A stretch of 64,000 nucleotides of DNA from a bacterium. GTDB lineage: Bacteria > Bacillota > Bacilli > Lactobacillales > Streptococcaceae. This document shows positions 9,513 to 17,763 of this stretch, in pieces (the stretch's first letter is position 1; every line of letters begins with the position of its first letter). The position numbers and the translations under genes are program-made. The notes under the pieces are model-generated. The model was given only the letters and a program-made list of their open reading frames with translations. It ran no database searches and was not told the DNA's origin. The DNA lies in assembly GCA_905221235.1 (NCBI GenBank), contig CAJNCJ010000008.1, positions 14,771-78,770 on the forward strand. Reading direction: 5' to 3'.

Positions 9513-9746
9513 ATGACAGAAAAAGAAATTTTTGACCGTATTGTGACTATTATCCAAGAGCGACAGGGAGAGGACTTTGTGGTGACAGAATCCTTGAGTC
9601 TGAAAGACGATTTGGATGCTGACTCAGTTGACTTGATGGAGTTTATCTTGACACTGGAAGATGAATTTAATATCGAAATCAGTGATGAGGAAATTGACCA
9701 ACTGCAAAGTGTAGGCGATGTGGTTAAGATCATTCAAGCAAAATAA
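9513..9746 (+). CDS. acpP: Acyl carrier protein
   Basis: A 77-residue acidic ACP. The phosphopantetheine serine is Ser38 in DADSVDLMEF (DSV where most ACPs have DSL). It is linked to plsX and may serve PlsX/PlsY; mitis streptococci have another ACP in the main fab cluster. The operon ends at the terminator at 9757. Confidence 0.9.
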   Translation: MTEKEIFDRIVTIIQERQGEDFVVTESLSLKDDLDADSVDLMEFILTLEDEFNIEISDEEIDQLQSVGDVVKIIQAK

Positions 9747-9756
9747 TGATAAGAAG

Positions 9757-9785
9757 TTCCAAGGCATTTGCTTTGGAATTTTTCT
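9757..9785 (+). terminator. Terminator after acpP
   Basis: TTCCAAGGC pairs with GCTTTGGAA across ATTT, then a T-rich tail. Confidence 0.8.
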
Positions 9786-9970
9786 TTGGTTCAAGTGACC
9801 GTTTAGGAACAGATTTAGTCTTTCTAGGGACAGGAGAGATATGAAAACAAATAAAGGATATAATGGAGTCAGAAAAATCAATCTCCAAAAGGAGATAAGA
9901 AATGAAGATCAAAAGAAGAGATAGATTGATTTTTGTTAAAACGTAAAGGTTAATATAATTACAATTTTAA

Positions 9971-9999
9971 TTGACTTTCCTTTTTTCCAGGACTATAAT
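9971..9999 (+). promoter_or_regulatory. Promoter of the first choline-binding gene
   Basis: TTGACT (9971-9976), a 17-base spacer and TATAAT (9994-9999). It would give a leader of about 190 nt that contains a small upstream frame. Between the acpP terminator and this promoter (9786-9970) I see no gene. Confidence 0.75.
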
Positions 10000-10104
10000 G
10001 TAGATATAAAAAAGGATTTATTTTATAGTTGGGAGAAGGTGATGGCTATGTACTTTTGATAAACTAGTCTCTATCTTATGTTCATGGAAATGTTAGGAGG
10101 TCTT

Positions 10105-10200
10105 ATGGTTCGGGATCATGAACCTGACACCTATTTTGACTTCGTTTCTATTGGATTTTCTTGCTTTGGATTTATCTATTTTAGGAGGAAATGGCTATGA
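10105..10200 (+). CDS. 31-residue upstream frame coupled to the choline-binding gene
   Basis: Starts at an ATG preceded by AGGAGG and encodes 31 residues, beginning MVRDHEPDTYFDFVSIGFSC and ending in RRKWL. Its TGA (10198-10200) overlaps the ATG at 10197 of the next gene, and the next gene's ribosome site lies inside it. It may be a leader frame that couples translation, or a small hydrophobic peptide. It lacks the usual look of an Rgg-partner SHP peptide. No family recognised. Confidence 0.4.
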   Translation: MVRDHEPDTYFDFVSIGFSCFGFIYFRRKWL

Positions 10201-11318
10201 AAAAATCTAAACTTCTCACTCTCGGTTTACTTGCAGGTGCTGGTCTACTTTTGTCTATCAACCAAGCACAGGCTGCAGATACTTGGGTTAAAAATGGTGC
10301 TGATTGGAATCTTTCACAAGATGGCAGTCTAGCTAAAAATAAATGGGTAGAAAATGCTGGCTCTTGGTATCACTTCGACGGTTCTGGTAAAATGCAGACA
10401 GGATGGCTCAAAGATGGCAACACATGGTATTCACTAGCAGATAGTGGAGCTATGCGTACAGGTTGGTACAAAGAAGGATCTACATGGTATTACCTCAAAG
10501 ACAGTGGCACTATGGCAACAGGATGGGCGACTGCCAATGGTCAATGGTCTTACTTTGAAAAATCAGGTGCTATGGTCGCAGATAGAGCTATTCCAGCAAG
10601 CGATGGGGAAAGTTATGTCATTGGTAAGGATGGTTATATGTTAACCAAACTCCCAAGTCAGGTTGAACAATCTCAAGAGGATGATACAATTATCACAAAT
10701 ATTGTTACTTTGTCTGATGGTTATGATTATCACCTTATTTATACAAAAGATGGAGTCATTGTTGAAAAGAATGCCTGGTATATCAAACCAGAGTTTAAAA
10801 AGTTTTCTAATAAATATGGGGATTACGTTTCCAATACGATGTTGGCTTTAGTAGATAATACGGAAGAAGGACAAGAAATTAATCCTAAGGCTGTCGTGAA
10901 AAATTTCCAAAACTTACCAAACAGGTATTACTTTGGGGCAGATGGTCGTCGCGTAACAAATTTACCAGAAATGACCACCTATTCAGAGATTAAAAAAGTT
11001 GGAAATGATGTCTATCTAGAAAATCCGGGTGCACGACTTTTTCTTGGAGCTACCAGCTTCACAATCAATAATAATAAACTATATTACTTAGATGGTGCTA
11101 ATGGTAAACTAAAAACAGGCTATCTCGCATTGATTGATGATAGACCAAGTTCTCATCACTATCATATTCTTGTTTATGCAGACCAATCTGGTGAAATTCT
11201 TAAAATGAAACGATTGCCAACAGGAATTTCAGATTATCTTAATAAAGAAATTGACGGTTTCTACGGTCAAACTGTTAAAATCGATAGTAAGACAGGCAAT
11301 GTTTCTGTTGTGAAATAA
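10197..11318 (+). CDS. Secreted choline-binding protein with a C-terminal domain of unknown function (copy 1)
   Basis: About 373 residues. A signal peptide (KKSKLLTLGLLAGAGLLLSI...AQAA) leads into about five choline-binding repeats (GSWYHFDGSGKMQTGWLKDGN style) over residues 25-135, so the wall-targeting module is N-terminal. Residues ~140-373 form a domain also found in the paralogue at 12474 (YIKPEFKKFS, RNFQNLP-RYYFGADGRRV, TSFTINNNKLYYLD); I do not recognise it. The ATG at 10197 has AGGAGG eight bases upstream and matches the paralogue's start; an ATG at 10191 is only two bases from that site. It should attach to choline on teichoic acid. Confidence 0.85.
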   Translation: MKKSKLLTLGLLAGAGLLLSINQAQAADTWVKNGADWNLSQDGSLAKNKWVENAGSWYHFDGSGKMQTGWLKDGNTWYSLADSGAMRTGWYKEGSTWYYLKDSGTMATGWATANGQWSYFEKSGAMVADRAIPASDGESYVIGKDGYMLTKLPSQVEQSQEDDTIITNIVTLSDGYDYHLIYTKDGVIVEKNAWYIKPEFKKFSNKYGDYVSNTMLALVDNTEEGQEINPKAVVKNFQNLPNRYYFGADGRRVTNLPEMTTYSEIKKVGNDVYLENPGARLFLGATSFTINNNKLYYLDGANGKLKTGYLALIDDRPSSHHYHILVYADQSGEILKMKRLPTGISDYLNKEIDGFYGQTVKIDSKTGNVSVVK

Positions 11319-11336
11319 ACTATCAGACAGAGTAAA

Positions 11337-11384
11337 ACGAAAAAAGCGAACAACTTTGTTTACTAGGAAGTCATGTTCGCTTTT
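11337..11384. terminator. Bidirectional terminator between choline-binding gene 1 and rgg
   Basis: AAAAGCGAACA pairs with TGTTCGCTTTT (11374-11384) across a 21-base loop. It serves the two convergent genes. Confidence 0.75.
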
Positions 11385-11406
11385 ATCCATAAAATAGTAG
11401 TTGCTA

Positions 11407-12276
11407 TTAGCCCTCTGTTTCAAAAAAATCTGCTTGATAATAATCACTAACTTCTCTTTTCATTTCCCTTAGTAATCGACTTTCATCTGTTGATTCGAGT
11501 AAGGATAATCCTTTATTAATCATAGCATGATCTTCATTAACGATTCCCAGACGTACTTGAGCTACACCTAATAAATCGTATCTTTTCAATATCTTTGCTA
11601 AATCAAGACATTCTTGAATTAAGCATAGACAGTCATCTTTCTTTCCTGCTTCAAGGTACATTCGGGTCATATTGGCTAGAATGGAGTAATGAATACTTTG
11701 AATTGGACGATAATCTGTGTATTTATTTAGAGATTTTACAAGTCTTTGACGCAGCATTTCTAGTGAATCAACAGGGAAATGGAAAATAATCATCACTAAC
11801 AACCGTAAATCTGAGAGGAACCACTGATCTCTTTTTTCCAATTCTTTCCATAACTCTTCAGCCAAGGCTTGGGCTTTATCGGAAAACTGATTTTCAATCA
11901 CTTCTATAAAAATGGTTAGTTCTTTCACAGCATGCTCTATTGGGATATCATTCTGTACTTCATCTAGATAAATTTGACATTTTGATAGCAGTTTCTTCAT
12001 TTCTTCTAGATTAGGCGAAGAAATGACTTGATAATATTCTGAAAATAATTTCTTACGAGAATCCATTTGGTAATGTTGACAAATATAATGAAATTCATCG
12101 AAACTCATATCAATTTGCCTCAAAAGCAACTCCATAGTATCATACCTAGGAGTAGAATGATTATTTTCAAACTTAGATAAGTTAGAATGAGTAATGTAGT
12201 CACCACAGACCTCATTTTGTGTAATCCCTTTTGACTTACGAATGTATTTATAAACTGAACCAATATCCCACCGCAT
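11407..12276 (-). CDS. Rgg/GadR/MutR family transcriptional regulator
   Basis: A 289-residue regulator: N-terminal XRE helix-turn-helix (IRKSKGITQNEVCGDYITHSNLSKFENNHSTPRYDTMELLL, residues ~10-52), then helical repeats typical of Rgg peptide-binding domains. Rgg proteins often sense short pheromones. It lies between two paralogous choline-binding genes, convergent with the first and divergent from the second, so control of one or both is a reasonable guess. No classic SHP gene is visible nearby. Confidence 0.82.
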   Translation of the reverse strand: MRWDIGSVYKYIRKSKGITQNEVCGDYITHSNLSKFENNHSTPRYDTMELLLRQIDMSFDEFHYICQHYQMDSRKKLFSEYYQVISSPNLEEMKKLLSKCQIYLDEVQNDIPIEHAVKELTIFIEVIENQFSDKAQALAEELWKELEKRDQWFLSDLRLLVMIIFHFPVDSLEMLRQRLVKSLNKYTDYRPIQSIHYSILANMTRMYLEAGKKDDCLCLIQECLDLAKILKRYDLLGVAQVRLGIVNEDHAMINKGLSLLESTDESRLLREMKREVSDYYQADFFETEG

Positions 12277-12473
12277 ATTTTTGCCTCCAAAAATGTTCCA
12301 AAAGTAGAAGTTTTAAGAAAATATTTATATTTAGTATATCATAAAGGTGTGGGGTGGGCAATGATGATAGAAAGAAGGTGTTGGTTGACTCTTAAGGATT
12401 ATTAGGAGTTATGTAGAATGTTTATGATGGAAAAATATCTTTTTATAACTATTCAATAAAGGAGGAAATAACT

Positions 12474-13658
12474 ATGAAAAAATCTAAATTACTCACACTT
12501 GGTTTGCTTGCAGGTGCTGGTCTGCTTTTGTCAATCAATCAAGCACAAGCTGCAGATACTTGGGTTAAAAATGGGTCTGACTGGAATCTTTCTCAAGATG
12601 GCAGTCTCGCTAAAAATAAATGGGTACAAAACGCTGGCTCTTGGTACCACTTTGACGGTTCTGGTAAAATGCAGACAGGCTGGCTCAAAGACGGCAATAC
12701 CTGGTATTCACTAGCAGATAGTGGGGCTATGCGTACTGGATGGTACAAGGAAGGCAATACCTGGTATTCACTAGCAGATAGTGGCGCCATGCGTACAGGT
12801 TGGTACAAAGAAGGGGCTACATGGTACTATCTTCGTTTTAGTGGTTCTATGCAGACAGGTTGGGAGTTCATAGATAATAATTGGTATTATTTCGAACAAT
12901 CAGGTGCAATGGCCTCTGATAGAGTTGTAAATTCTAGTGATGGCACAGGCTATATTCTCAGCAAGGATGGTCATATGTTCACTTTACAAAATAGCCCTTA
13001 TAAAAATGGTGACATTGTTCGTTTAGGCGATGGATATGAATATCTGATTACAGCAAAATTTGACGGAAATAACTTTACTGATGTTATCGTGGATAAAAAC
13101 ACTTGGTATATCAAACCTGAGTTCAAGAAATTTTCCGACAAATACGGGGATGAGGTTGCAAATACTACCTTAGCTTTAGTGGATAATAAAGAAGAAGGAC
13201 AAGAAATTGATCCTAAAGCTGTTATTCGTAATTTCCAAAATCTGCCAGGTCGATATTACTTTGGAGCAGATGGTCGTAGAGTGACACCACTTCCAGAGAT
13301 GACAACTAGATCAGAAATCAAAAAAGTTGGTAATGATCTTTATCTAGAAGACCCAGGTGTACGACTTAGACTTCCATCTACTAGCTTCACAATCAATAAC
13401 AATAAATTATACTATTTAGATGAAGCTAATGGTAAGCTTAAAACAGGTTACTTTGTATTGATTGATGACGGTATGTCTACAACCCACTATCATTTCCTTG
13501 TATATGCAGACCAATCTGGTGAGGTTCTTAAGATGAAACGCTTGCCATCAGGATTTTCAGATTATTTTGACAAAGAAATAGATGGTTTCTATGGTCAAAA
13601 AATTAAGATTACACAGCCAAATAAGTATGAATATTACAAGGTTCTTGTGGTAAAATAA
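12474..13658 (+). CDS. Secreted choline-binding protein with a C-terminal domain of unknown function (copy 2)
   Basis: 394 residues, with the same layout as copy 1: near-identical signal peptide, about six N-terminal choline-binding repeats (one unit, GWYKEGNTWYSLADSGAMRT, is duplicated) and the same unknown C-terminal domain (about 165-394). The N-terminal module is nearly identical in the two copies while the C-terminal domains differ more, as expected if the repeats recombine and the domain diversifies. Preceded by AAAGGAGG. It is transcribed away from rgg. Confidence 0.85.
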   Translation: MKKSKLLTLGLLAGAGLLLSINQAQAADTWVKNGSDWNLSQDGSLAKNKWVQNAGSWYHFDGSGKMQTGWLKDGNTWYSLADSGAMRTGWYKEGNTWYSLADSGAMRTGWYKEGATWYYLRFSGSMQTGWEFIDNNWYYFEQSGAMASDRVVNSSDGTGYILSKDGHMFTLQNSPYKNGDIVRLGDGYEYLITAKFDGNNFTDVIVDKNTWYIKPEFKKFSDKYGDEVANTTLALVDNKEEGQEIDPKAVIRNFQNLPGRYYFGADGRRVTPLPEMTTRSEIKKVGNDLYLEDPGVRLRLPSTSFTINNNKLYYLDEANGKLKTGYFVLIDDGMSTTHYHFLVYADQSGEVLKMKRLPSGFSDYFDKEIDGFYGQKIKITQPNKYEYYKVLVVK

Positions 13659-13716
13659 ATAGATAAGCAATCTTCACAACGAATAAAAAAAATAAAACGT
13701 GCAAATCATTTTCAAG

Positions 13717-13759
13717 AGGCTTTAGATTTCTTGTATTTTAAAAGAAACTAAAGCCTTTT
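13717..13759 (+). terminator. Terminator after choline-binding gene 2
   Basis: AGGCTTTAGATTTCTT (13717-13732) pairs with AAGAAACTAAAGCCTT (13742-13757) with one mismatch; the T tract is short. Confidence 0.6.
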
Positions 13760-13856
13760 GTGGATGTATCGTTTTTCAGAAAGTATGAAAAACTAGAGAG
13801 TTGTATCGGGGAGATAATATTATTTCGCTTAAATAAATTAGGAGTCGTTTTATTCT

Positions 13857-15203
13857 ATGATTATTTTAGAATTCTTAGTTTCTGTGCTATATATTCTGTT
13901 GGTAGTCGTTTCAACCATGGTGCCTACTATTTATTTGGGCGCTCAAATTTCCCCAGAATTTTATAAAAAACGTTATTGGATCATTGTATTTTTAATTAGT
14001 TTATCCGCTCGTCAAACATTTGGAGAATTATTTCATATAGGAATCCTTCTCTTCTTTTACTGTATTTTTTTACTCGTATTGCATAAGAGAAAAGTAGAAG
14101 CTCTTTTTCTTTCCCTATATCTTTTTCTCTTCTTTCAAAGTATTCGTTATTTATTTGTGACAATTTGGCTTCGTGTATTATCTGGTGAGAATTGGTTGTT
14201 CTTAGATGAGTTTTCGACGCTATATATATCTATATTTGATTTATTATCAATATTTCTATGTTGTAAAATTATGAAGCGTTGGTCTTTGGATTTGGATTTA
14301 TTCTTTTCAGATGCTTTCAAAACCCACTATCGTAAGAGTTTTTTCATTATCCTACCTCTGACTGGATTTAGGATATTCTCTTCATTTATGACCAATAGAA
14401 ATAGTTCTTTCTACGTTCGTTTTGACACGACCATTTCTCTTCTGATTTTCATTCTCTTTTTCTCTTGGCTCTTTTACATCAAGCATTTGGAGCAGGTTTA
14501 TCGTGATGAGCAGACCATTCAGAGACAGGAAGATGAAAATCGTTCCTTGCAAGGAATGGTGGATAAGTTGGGTCATCTCTATGACGAAGTTCGAGGTTTC
14601 CGTCATGATTTTGCAGGAATTGTCGCTAGCATGGAGCCTGCCATAGCGAATCAAGATATGGCTGAGGTGTCTACCATTTATCAAGATGTCTTTCTAAAGA
14701 CCAATGAAAAGCTGAGGAAGGCGGACTACACAGCCTTTAATCTTCACAATATCCATGACATAGCCATTCGTAATACCTTGGCCAAAGCCATGATTGTGGC
14801 AGATAAGCAAGGAATTCATTTTAGTTTGGAGACGGTGGGGGTCGTAGAAGAACTAGCATTGCCGATGTTGGAGGCTATCCGTATCCTCTCTATCCTCACG
14901 ACAAATGCCTTAGAGGCAGCCAGTGAGGCGGAAAATCCGCAGATTCGGGTTGCTTTATTGGCAAGCGATAGGAGTGTCCGTTTTATCATTGAAAACACTC
15001 GTAAGAAAGAAGAACTGAATCCCAGCATTCTCAGTCAAAAGGGGTATTCGACCAAGGGTAACCATAGTGGACTGGGCTTAGCAACCTTGGAGGATATGGT
15101 TTTTCATTATGATTTAAACTTAGATACCCAGCTAGGAGAGACGACTTTTAGACAAGATTTAGAATTACCATTTAAGGATGAGAAACGAGGAGGAGAGGAA
15201 TGA
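13857..15203 (+). CDS. ComD/AgrC-type (HPK10) sensor histidine kinase 1
   Basis: 448 residues: about six membrane segments (1-215), a coiled linker, phosphoacceptor His in VRGFRHDFAGIV, and a HATPase domain with N-box TTNALEAASEAENP and G-box STKGNHSGLGLATLEDM. The lack of classical H-box spacing and the multi-pass sensor fit the peptide-pheromone kinase group (ComD, BlpH, AgrC). Residues 1-138 are unique; from MKRWSLDLDL on it is almost identical to kinase 2. It overlaps the truncated receiver gene by ATGA. AGGAG lies 12 bases before the ATG, a rather long gap. Confidence 0.85.
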   Translation: MIILEFLVSVLYILLVVVSTMVPTIYLGAQISPEFYKKRYWIIVFLISLSARQTFGELFHIGILLFFYCIFLLVLHKRKVEALFLSLYLFLFFQSIRYLFVTIWLRVLSGENWLFLDEFSTLYISIFDLLSIFLCCKIMKRWSLDLDLFFSDAFKTHYRKSFFIILPLTGFRIFSSFMTNRNSSFYVRFDTTISLLIFILFFSWLFYIKHLEQVYRDEQTIQRQEDENRSLQGMVDKLGHLYDEVRGFRHDFAGIVASMEPAIANQDMAEVSTIYQDVFLKTNEKLRKADYTAFNLHNIHDIAIRNTLAKAMIVADKQGIHFSLETVGVVEELALPMLEAIRILSILTTNALEAASEAENPQIRVALLASDRSVRFIIENTRKKEELNPSILSQKGYSTKGNHSGLGLATLEDMVFHYDLNLDTQLGETTFRQDLELPFKDEKRGGEE

Positions 15204-15409
15204 GGATTTTAGTTTTGGAAGACGATAGAGTCCAGCAAGGACGGATAGAGCAGACTTTACTAGACATCGGTCGCTCTCGCAATTTAAGATTGGAAATTGA
15301 TATTGCCAAAAACTATGGAGATGTTGAAAAGTATTCTCAGTATTTTGACAATTACCAGTTCTATTTATTGGATTTAGAGATTGATGGAGAGCGTGATTTG
15401 ATAGTATGA
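15200..15409 (+). pseudogene. Truncated response regulator (partial receiver only)
   Basis: 69 residues that repeat the first 65 or so residues of the intact regulator at 16737, including the acidic pair (LVLEDD) and the probable phosphoacceptor Asp in FYLLDLEIDGE. It then ends after a few foreign codons (DLIV). There is no LytTR output domain. It overlaps kinase 1 (ATGA at 15200) and kinase 2 (ATGA at 15406), so it is probably translated. It is the 3' end of a 1.1-kb duplicated block (14271-15396 and 15808-16933). The fold is incomplete, so a phosphate-sink role is doubtful; it may serve only for coupling. Confidence 0.8.
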
Positions 15410-16740
15410 TTTTGACTTTTCTTAAGGAAACTCTATTTGCTTTATTGTTGATAGTCTCCATTATAGTTCCTCCAATCTATCTAGGTTACCAAATTACACC
15501 GGAATTTCGTAAAAAGAGATACATAGTCTATTTATTAATGATGCAAGTAATAGCTGGTAAAACTTTTTTTGAAATTATGTATTTGGAAGTTTTAATCTTT
15601 TTTTACCTTATTTTCTATGTGAATAGGAAGAAAAAGGGGGAATCGTTATTTCTTTCATTCTATCTTTTTAGTTTTTATCAGAGTATTCGCTATTTATTGG
15701 TATTGTTCTATATTCGGATGTTAGATATAGATATGCTATCAGAAGTAGGAAATGGTATTGTTAATTCTACTTTTTCTCTACTAGCTCTTGTACTGACAGT
15801 AGTTATGATGAAACGTTGGTCTTTGGATTTGGATTTATTCTTTTCAGATGCTTTCAAAACCCACTATCGTAAGAGTTTCTTCATTATCCTACCTCTGACT
15901 GGATTTAGGATATTCTCTTCGTTTATGACCAATAGAAATAGTTCTTTCTATGTTCGTTTTGACACGACCATTTCCCTTCTGATTTTCATTCTCTTTTTCT
16001 CTTGGCTCTTTTATATCAAGCATTTGGAGCAGGTTTATCGTGATGAGCAGACCATTCAGAGACAGGAAGATGAAAATCGTTCCTTGCAAGGAATGGTGGA
16101 TAAGTTGGGTCATCTCTATGACGAAGTTCGAGGTTTCCGTCATGATTTTGCAGGAATTGTCGCTAGCATGGAGCCTGCCATAGCGAATCAAGATATGGCT
16201 GAGGTGTCTACCATTTATCAAGATGTTTTTCTAAAGACCAATGAAAAGCTGAGGAAGGCGGACTACACAGCCTTTAATCTTCACAATATCCATGACATAG
16301 CCATTCGCAATACCTTGGCAAAAGCCATGATTGTAGCAGATAAGCAGGGAATTCATTTTAGTTTGGAGACGGTGGGGGTCGTAGAAGAGCTGGCATTACC
16401 GATGTTGGAGGCTATTCGTATCCTCTCTATCCTCACGACAAATGCCTTAGAGGCAGCCAGTGAGGCTGAAAATCCGCAGATTCGGGTTGCTTTGTTGGCA
16501 GGTGATAGGAGTGTTCGTTTTATCATTGAAAACACTCGTAAGAAAGAAGAACTGAATCCCAGCATTCTCAGTCAAAAGGGTTATTCGACTAAGGGAAGCC
16601 ACAGTGGGCTGGGCTTAGCGACCTTGGAGGATATGATTTTTCATTATGATTTAAACTTAGATACCCAGCTAGGAGAGACGACCTTTAGACAAGATTTAGA
16701 ATTACCATTTAAGGATGAGAAACGAGGGGGAGAGGAATGA
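15406..16740 (+). CDS. ComD/AgrC-type (HPK10) sensor histidine kinase 2
   Basis: 444 residues, built like kinase 1. Residues 1-134 form a related but clearly different sensor (MILTFLKETLFALLLIVSII start). From MKRWSLDLDL on it differs from kinase 1 at only a few positions (for example SDR/GDR and GNHS/GSHS). His in FRHDFAG and the N- and G-boxes are intact. In ComD-type kinases the N-terminal membrane part sets pheromone specificity, so two receptors of different specificity driving one regulator is the natural reading. It overlaps the intact regulator by ATGA. Confidence 0.87.
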   Translation: MILTFLKETLFALLLIVSIIVPPIYLGYQITPEFRKKRYIVYLLMMQVIAGKTFFEIMYLEVLIFFYLIFYVNRKKKGESLFLSFYLFSFYQSIRYLLVLFYIRMLDIDMLSEVGNGIVNSTFSLLALVLTVVMMKRWSLDLDLFFSDAFKTHYRKSFFIILPLTGFRIFSSFMTNRNSSFYVRFDTTISLLIFILFFSWLFYIKHLEQVYRDEQTIQRQEDENRSLQGMVDKLGHLYDEVRGFRHDFAGIVASMEPAIANQDMAEVSTIYQDVFLKTNEKLRKADYTAFNLHNIHDIAIRNTLAKAMIVADKQGIHFSLETVGVVEELALPMLEAIRILSILTTNALEAASEAENPQIRVALLAGDRSVRFIIENTRKKEELNPSILSQKGYSTKGSHSGLGLATLEDMIFHYDLNLDTQLGETTFRQDLELPFKDEKRGGEE

Positions 16741-17468
16741 GAATTTTAGTTTTGGAAGATGATAGAGTCCAGCAGGGACGGATAGAGCAGACTTTACTAG
16801 ATATTGGTCGCTCTCGTAATTTAAGATTGGAAATTGATATTGCCAAAAACTATGGAGATGTTGAAAAGTATTCTCAGTATTTTGACAATTACCAGTTCTA
16901 TTTATTGGATTTAGAGATTGATGGAGAGCGTGAACGGGGCTTTCAGGTTGCTCAACAGGTTCGGGAGCGGGATCCTTTTACAAGCATTGTCTTTGTGTCC
17001 ACGCACTCGGAGGCCTTGCCTCTAGCTTTTCGTTACCACTTATCTGCCTTGGATTTTATTTCCAAGGATCAGCCTGAGGAGGATTACCGTCAACAGCTGG
17101 AGCGCTGTCTGGACTATGTACTGGCAGTGGATAAGAGGGAAAATATGCGTCTCTTCACCTATAGTTTTGAGGGGAGACGGGGCTTTACTCTGCCCTACCA
17201 TGAGATTTTAGCCTTTGAAACCTCAGTGGAATCCCATCGTATCAAGGTCTATTATGCCAATCATTCTATCAAGACCATTTACGGCAGTCTCAAGGATATC
17301 GCTGCTAAGGCTGAAAAAGATTACTTTGTCTATGCCAATCGCAATACGTTGGTCAGTTTACAGGCCATTGAAGAGATGACTGCGACCGAAGTGACCCTGT
17401 TAGAAGGTTTGCATTTCCCCGTATCACGGACAGCCAGAAGAACCCTTAAAAAACATCTCAATGTCTAA
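16737..17468 (+). CDS. LytTR response regulator (ComE/BlpR family)
   Basis: 243 residues: receiver domain (LVLEDD near residue 8, Asp in FYLLDLEID near 59, FVSTHSE, then LDFISKD with the conserved Lys) and a C-terminal LytTR DNA-binding domain (ILAFETSVESHRIKVYY...VYANRNTLVSLQAIEEM...FPVSRTARRTLKKHL). This is the ComE/BlpR/AgrA plan; such regulators bind paired direct repeats upstream of their targets. It is the only complete regulator for both kinases. A strong terminator follows at once. Confidence 0.9.
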   Translation: MRILVLEDDRVQQGRIEQTLLDIGRSRNLRLEIDIAKNYGDVEKYSQYFDNYQFYLLDLEIDGERERGFQVAQQVRERDPFTSIVFVSTHSEALPLAFRYHLSALDFISKDQPEEDYRQQLERCLDYVLAVDKRENMRLFTYSFEGRRGFTLPYHEILAFETSVESHRIKVYYANHSIKTIYGSLKDIAAKAEKDYFVYANRNTLVSLQAIEEMTATEVTLLEGLHFPVSRTARRTLKKHLNV

Positions 17469-17495
17469 TATCTGTTAGATTGGAATGAATTTATC

Positions 17496-17536
17496 AATAA
17501 GAATGTCGGAAAAATTTCTGATATTCTTATTTTTTT
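17496..17536 (+). terminator. Strong terminator after the response regulator
   Basis: Arms 17496-17512 and 17515-17531 pair over 17 positions with two G-U pairs and a two-base loop, followed by a T run. It splits the kinase/regulator operon from the peptide genes, which therefore need their own promoters. Confidence 0.85.
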
Positions 17537-17586
17537 GACATCTTTTTCGAATAGATAAGTAAGAGGAAAAGGAGGGAGTTTGGTTT

Positions 17587-17637
17587 ATGTATCTACCGAT
17601 TTTCTATTCATGGTACATTAAATTATTTTTCAAATAA
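17587..17637 (+). CDS. 16-residue microprotein, repeat copy 1
   Basis: Encodes MYLPIFYSWYIKLFFK. It is preceded by a GGAGGGAG ribosome site and lies in repeat copy 1. It is hydrophobic and aromatic with two lysines, and has no double-glycine leader or signal peptide. Possible roles are a leaderless membrane-active peptide, an unprocessed pheromone or a translated leader. The close copy at 17713 supports its being real, but length alone makes the call uncertain. Confidence 0.45.
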   Translation: MYLPIFYSWYIKLFFK

Positions 17638-17712
17638 AATTTAATTTAGTTGTACATTTTCGAAATTTTTTTCGAATAGATAAGTAAGAGGAAACAGAAA
17701 GGAGTTTACTTC

Positions 17713-17763
17713 ATGTATCTACCAATTTTCTATCCATGGTTTACTAAATTATTTTTCAAATAA
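17713..17763 (+). CDS. 16-residue microprotein, repeat copy 2
   Basis: Encodes MYLPIFYPWFTKLFFK after an AAAGGAG site eight bases upstream. Against copy 1 there is one silent change (CCG/CCA) and three replacements (S8P, Y10F, I11T); start, stop and frame are kept with no indel in the frame. The number of copies equals the number of kinases, which may be chance. Confidence 0.45.
   Translation: MYLPIFYPWFTKLFFK

Noticed and set aside
12358..12472. Short SHP-like pheromone frames between rgg and choline-binding gene 2
   Set aside because: Frames of 13-14 codons (MMIERRCWLTLKDY, MFMMEKYLFITIQ) exist, but the ribosome sites are poor and the typical SHP pattern is lacking.
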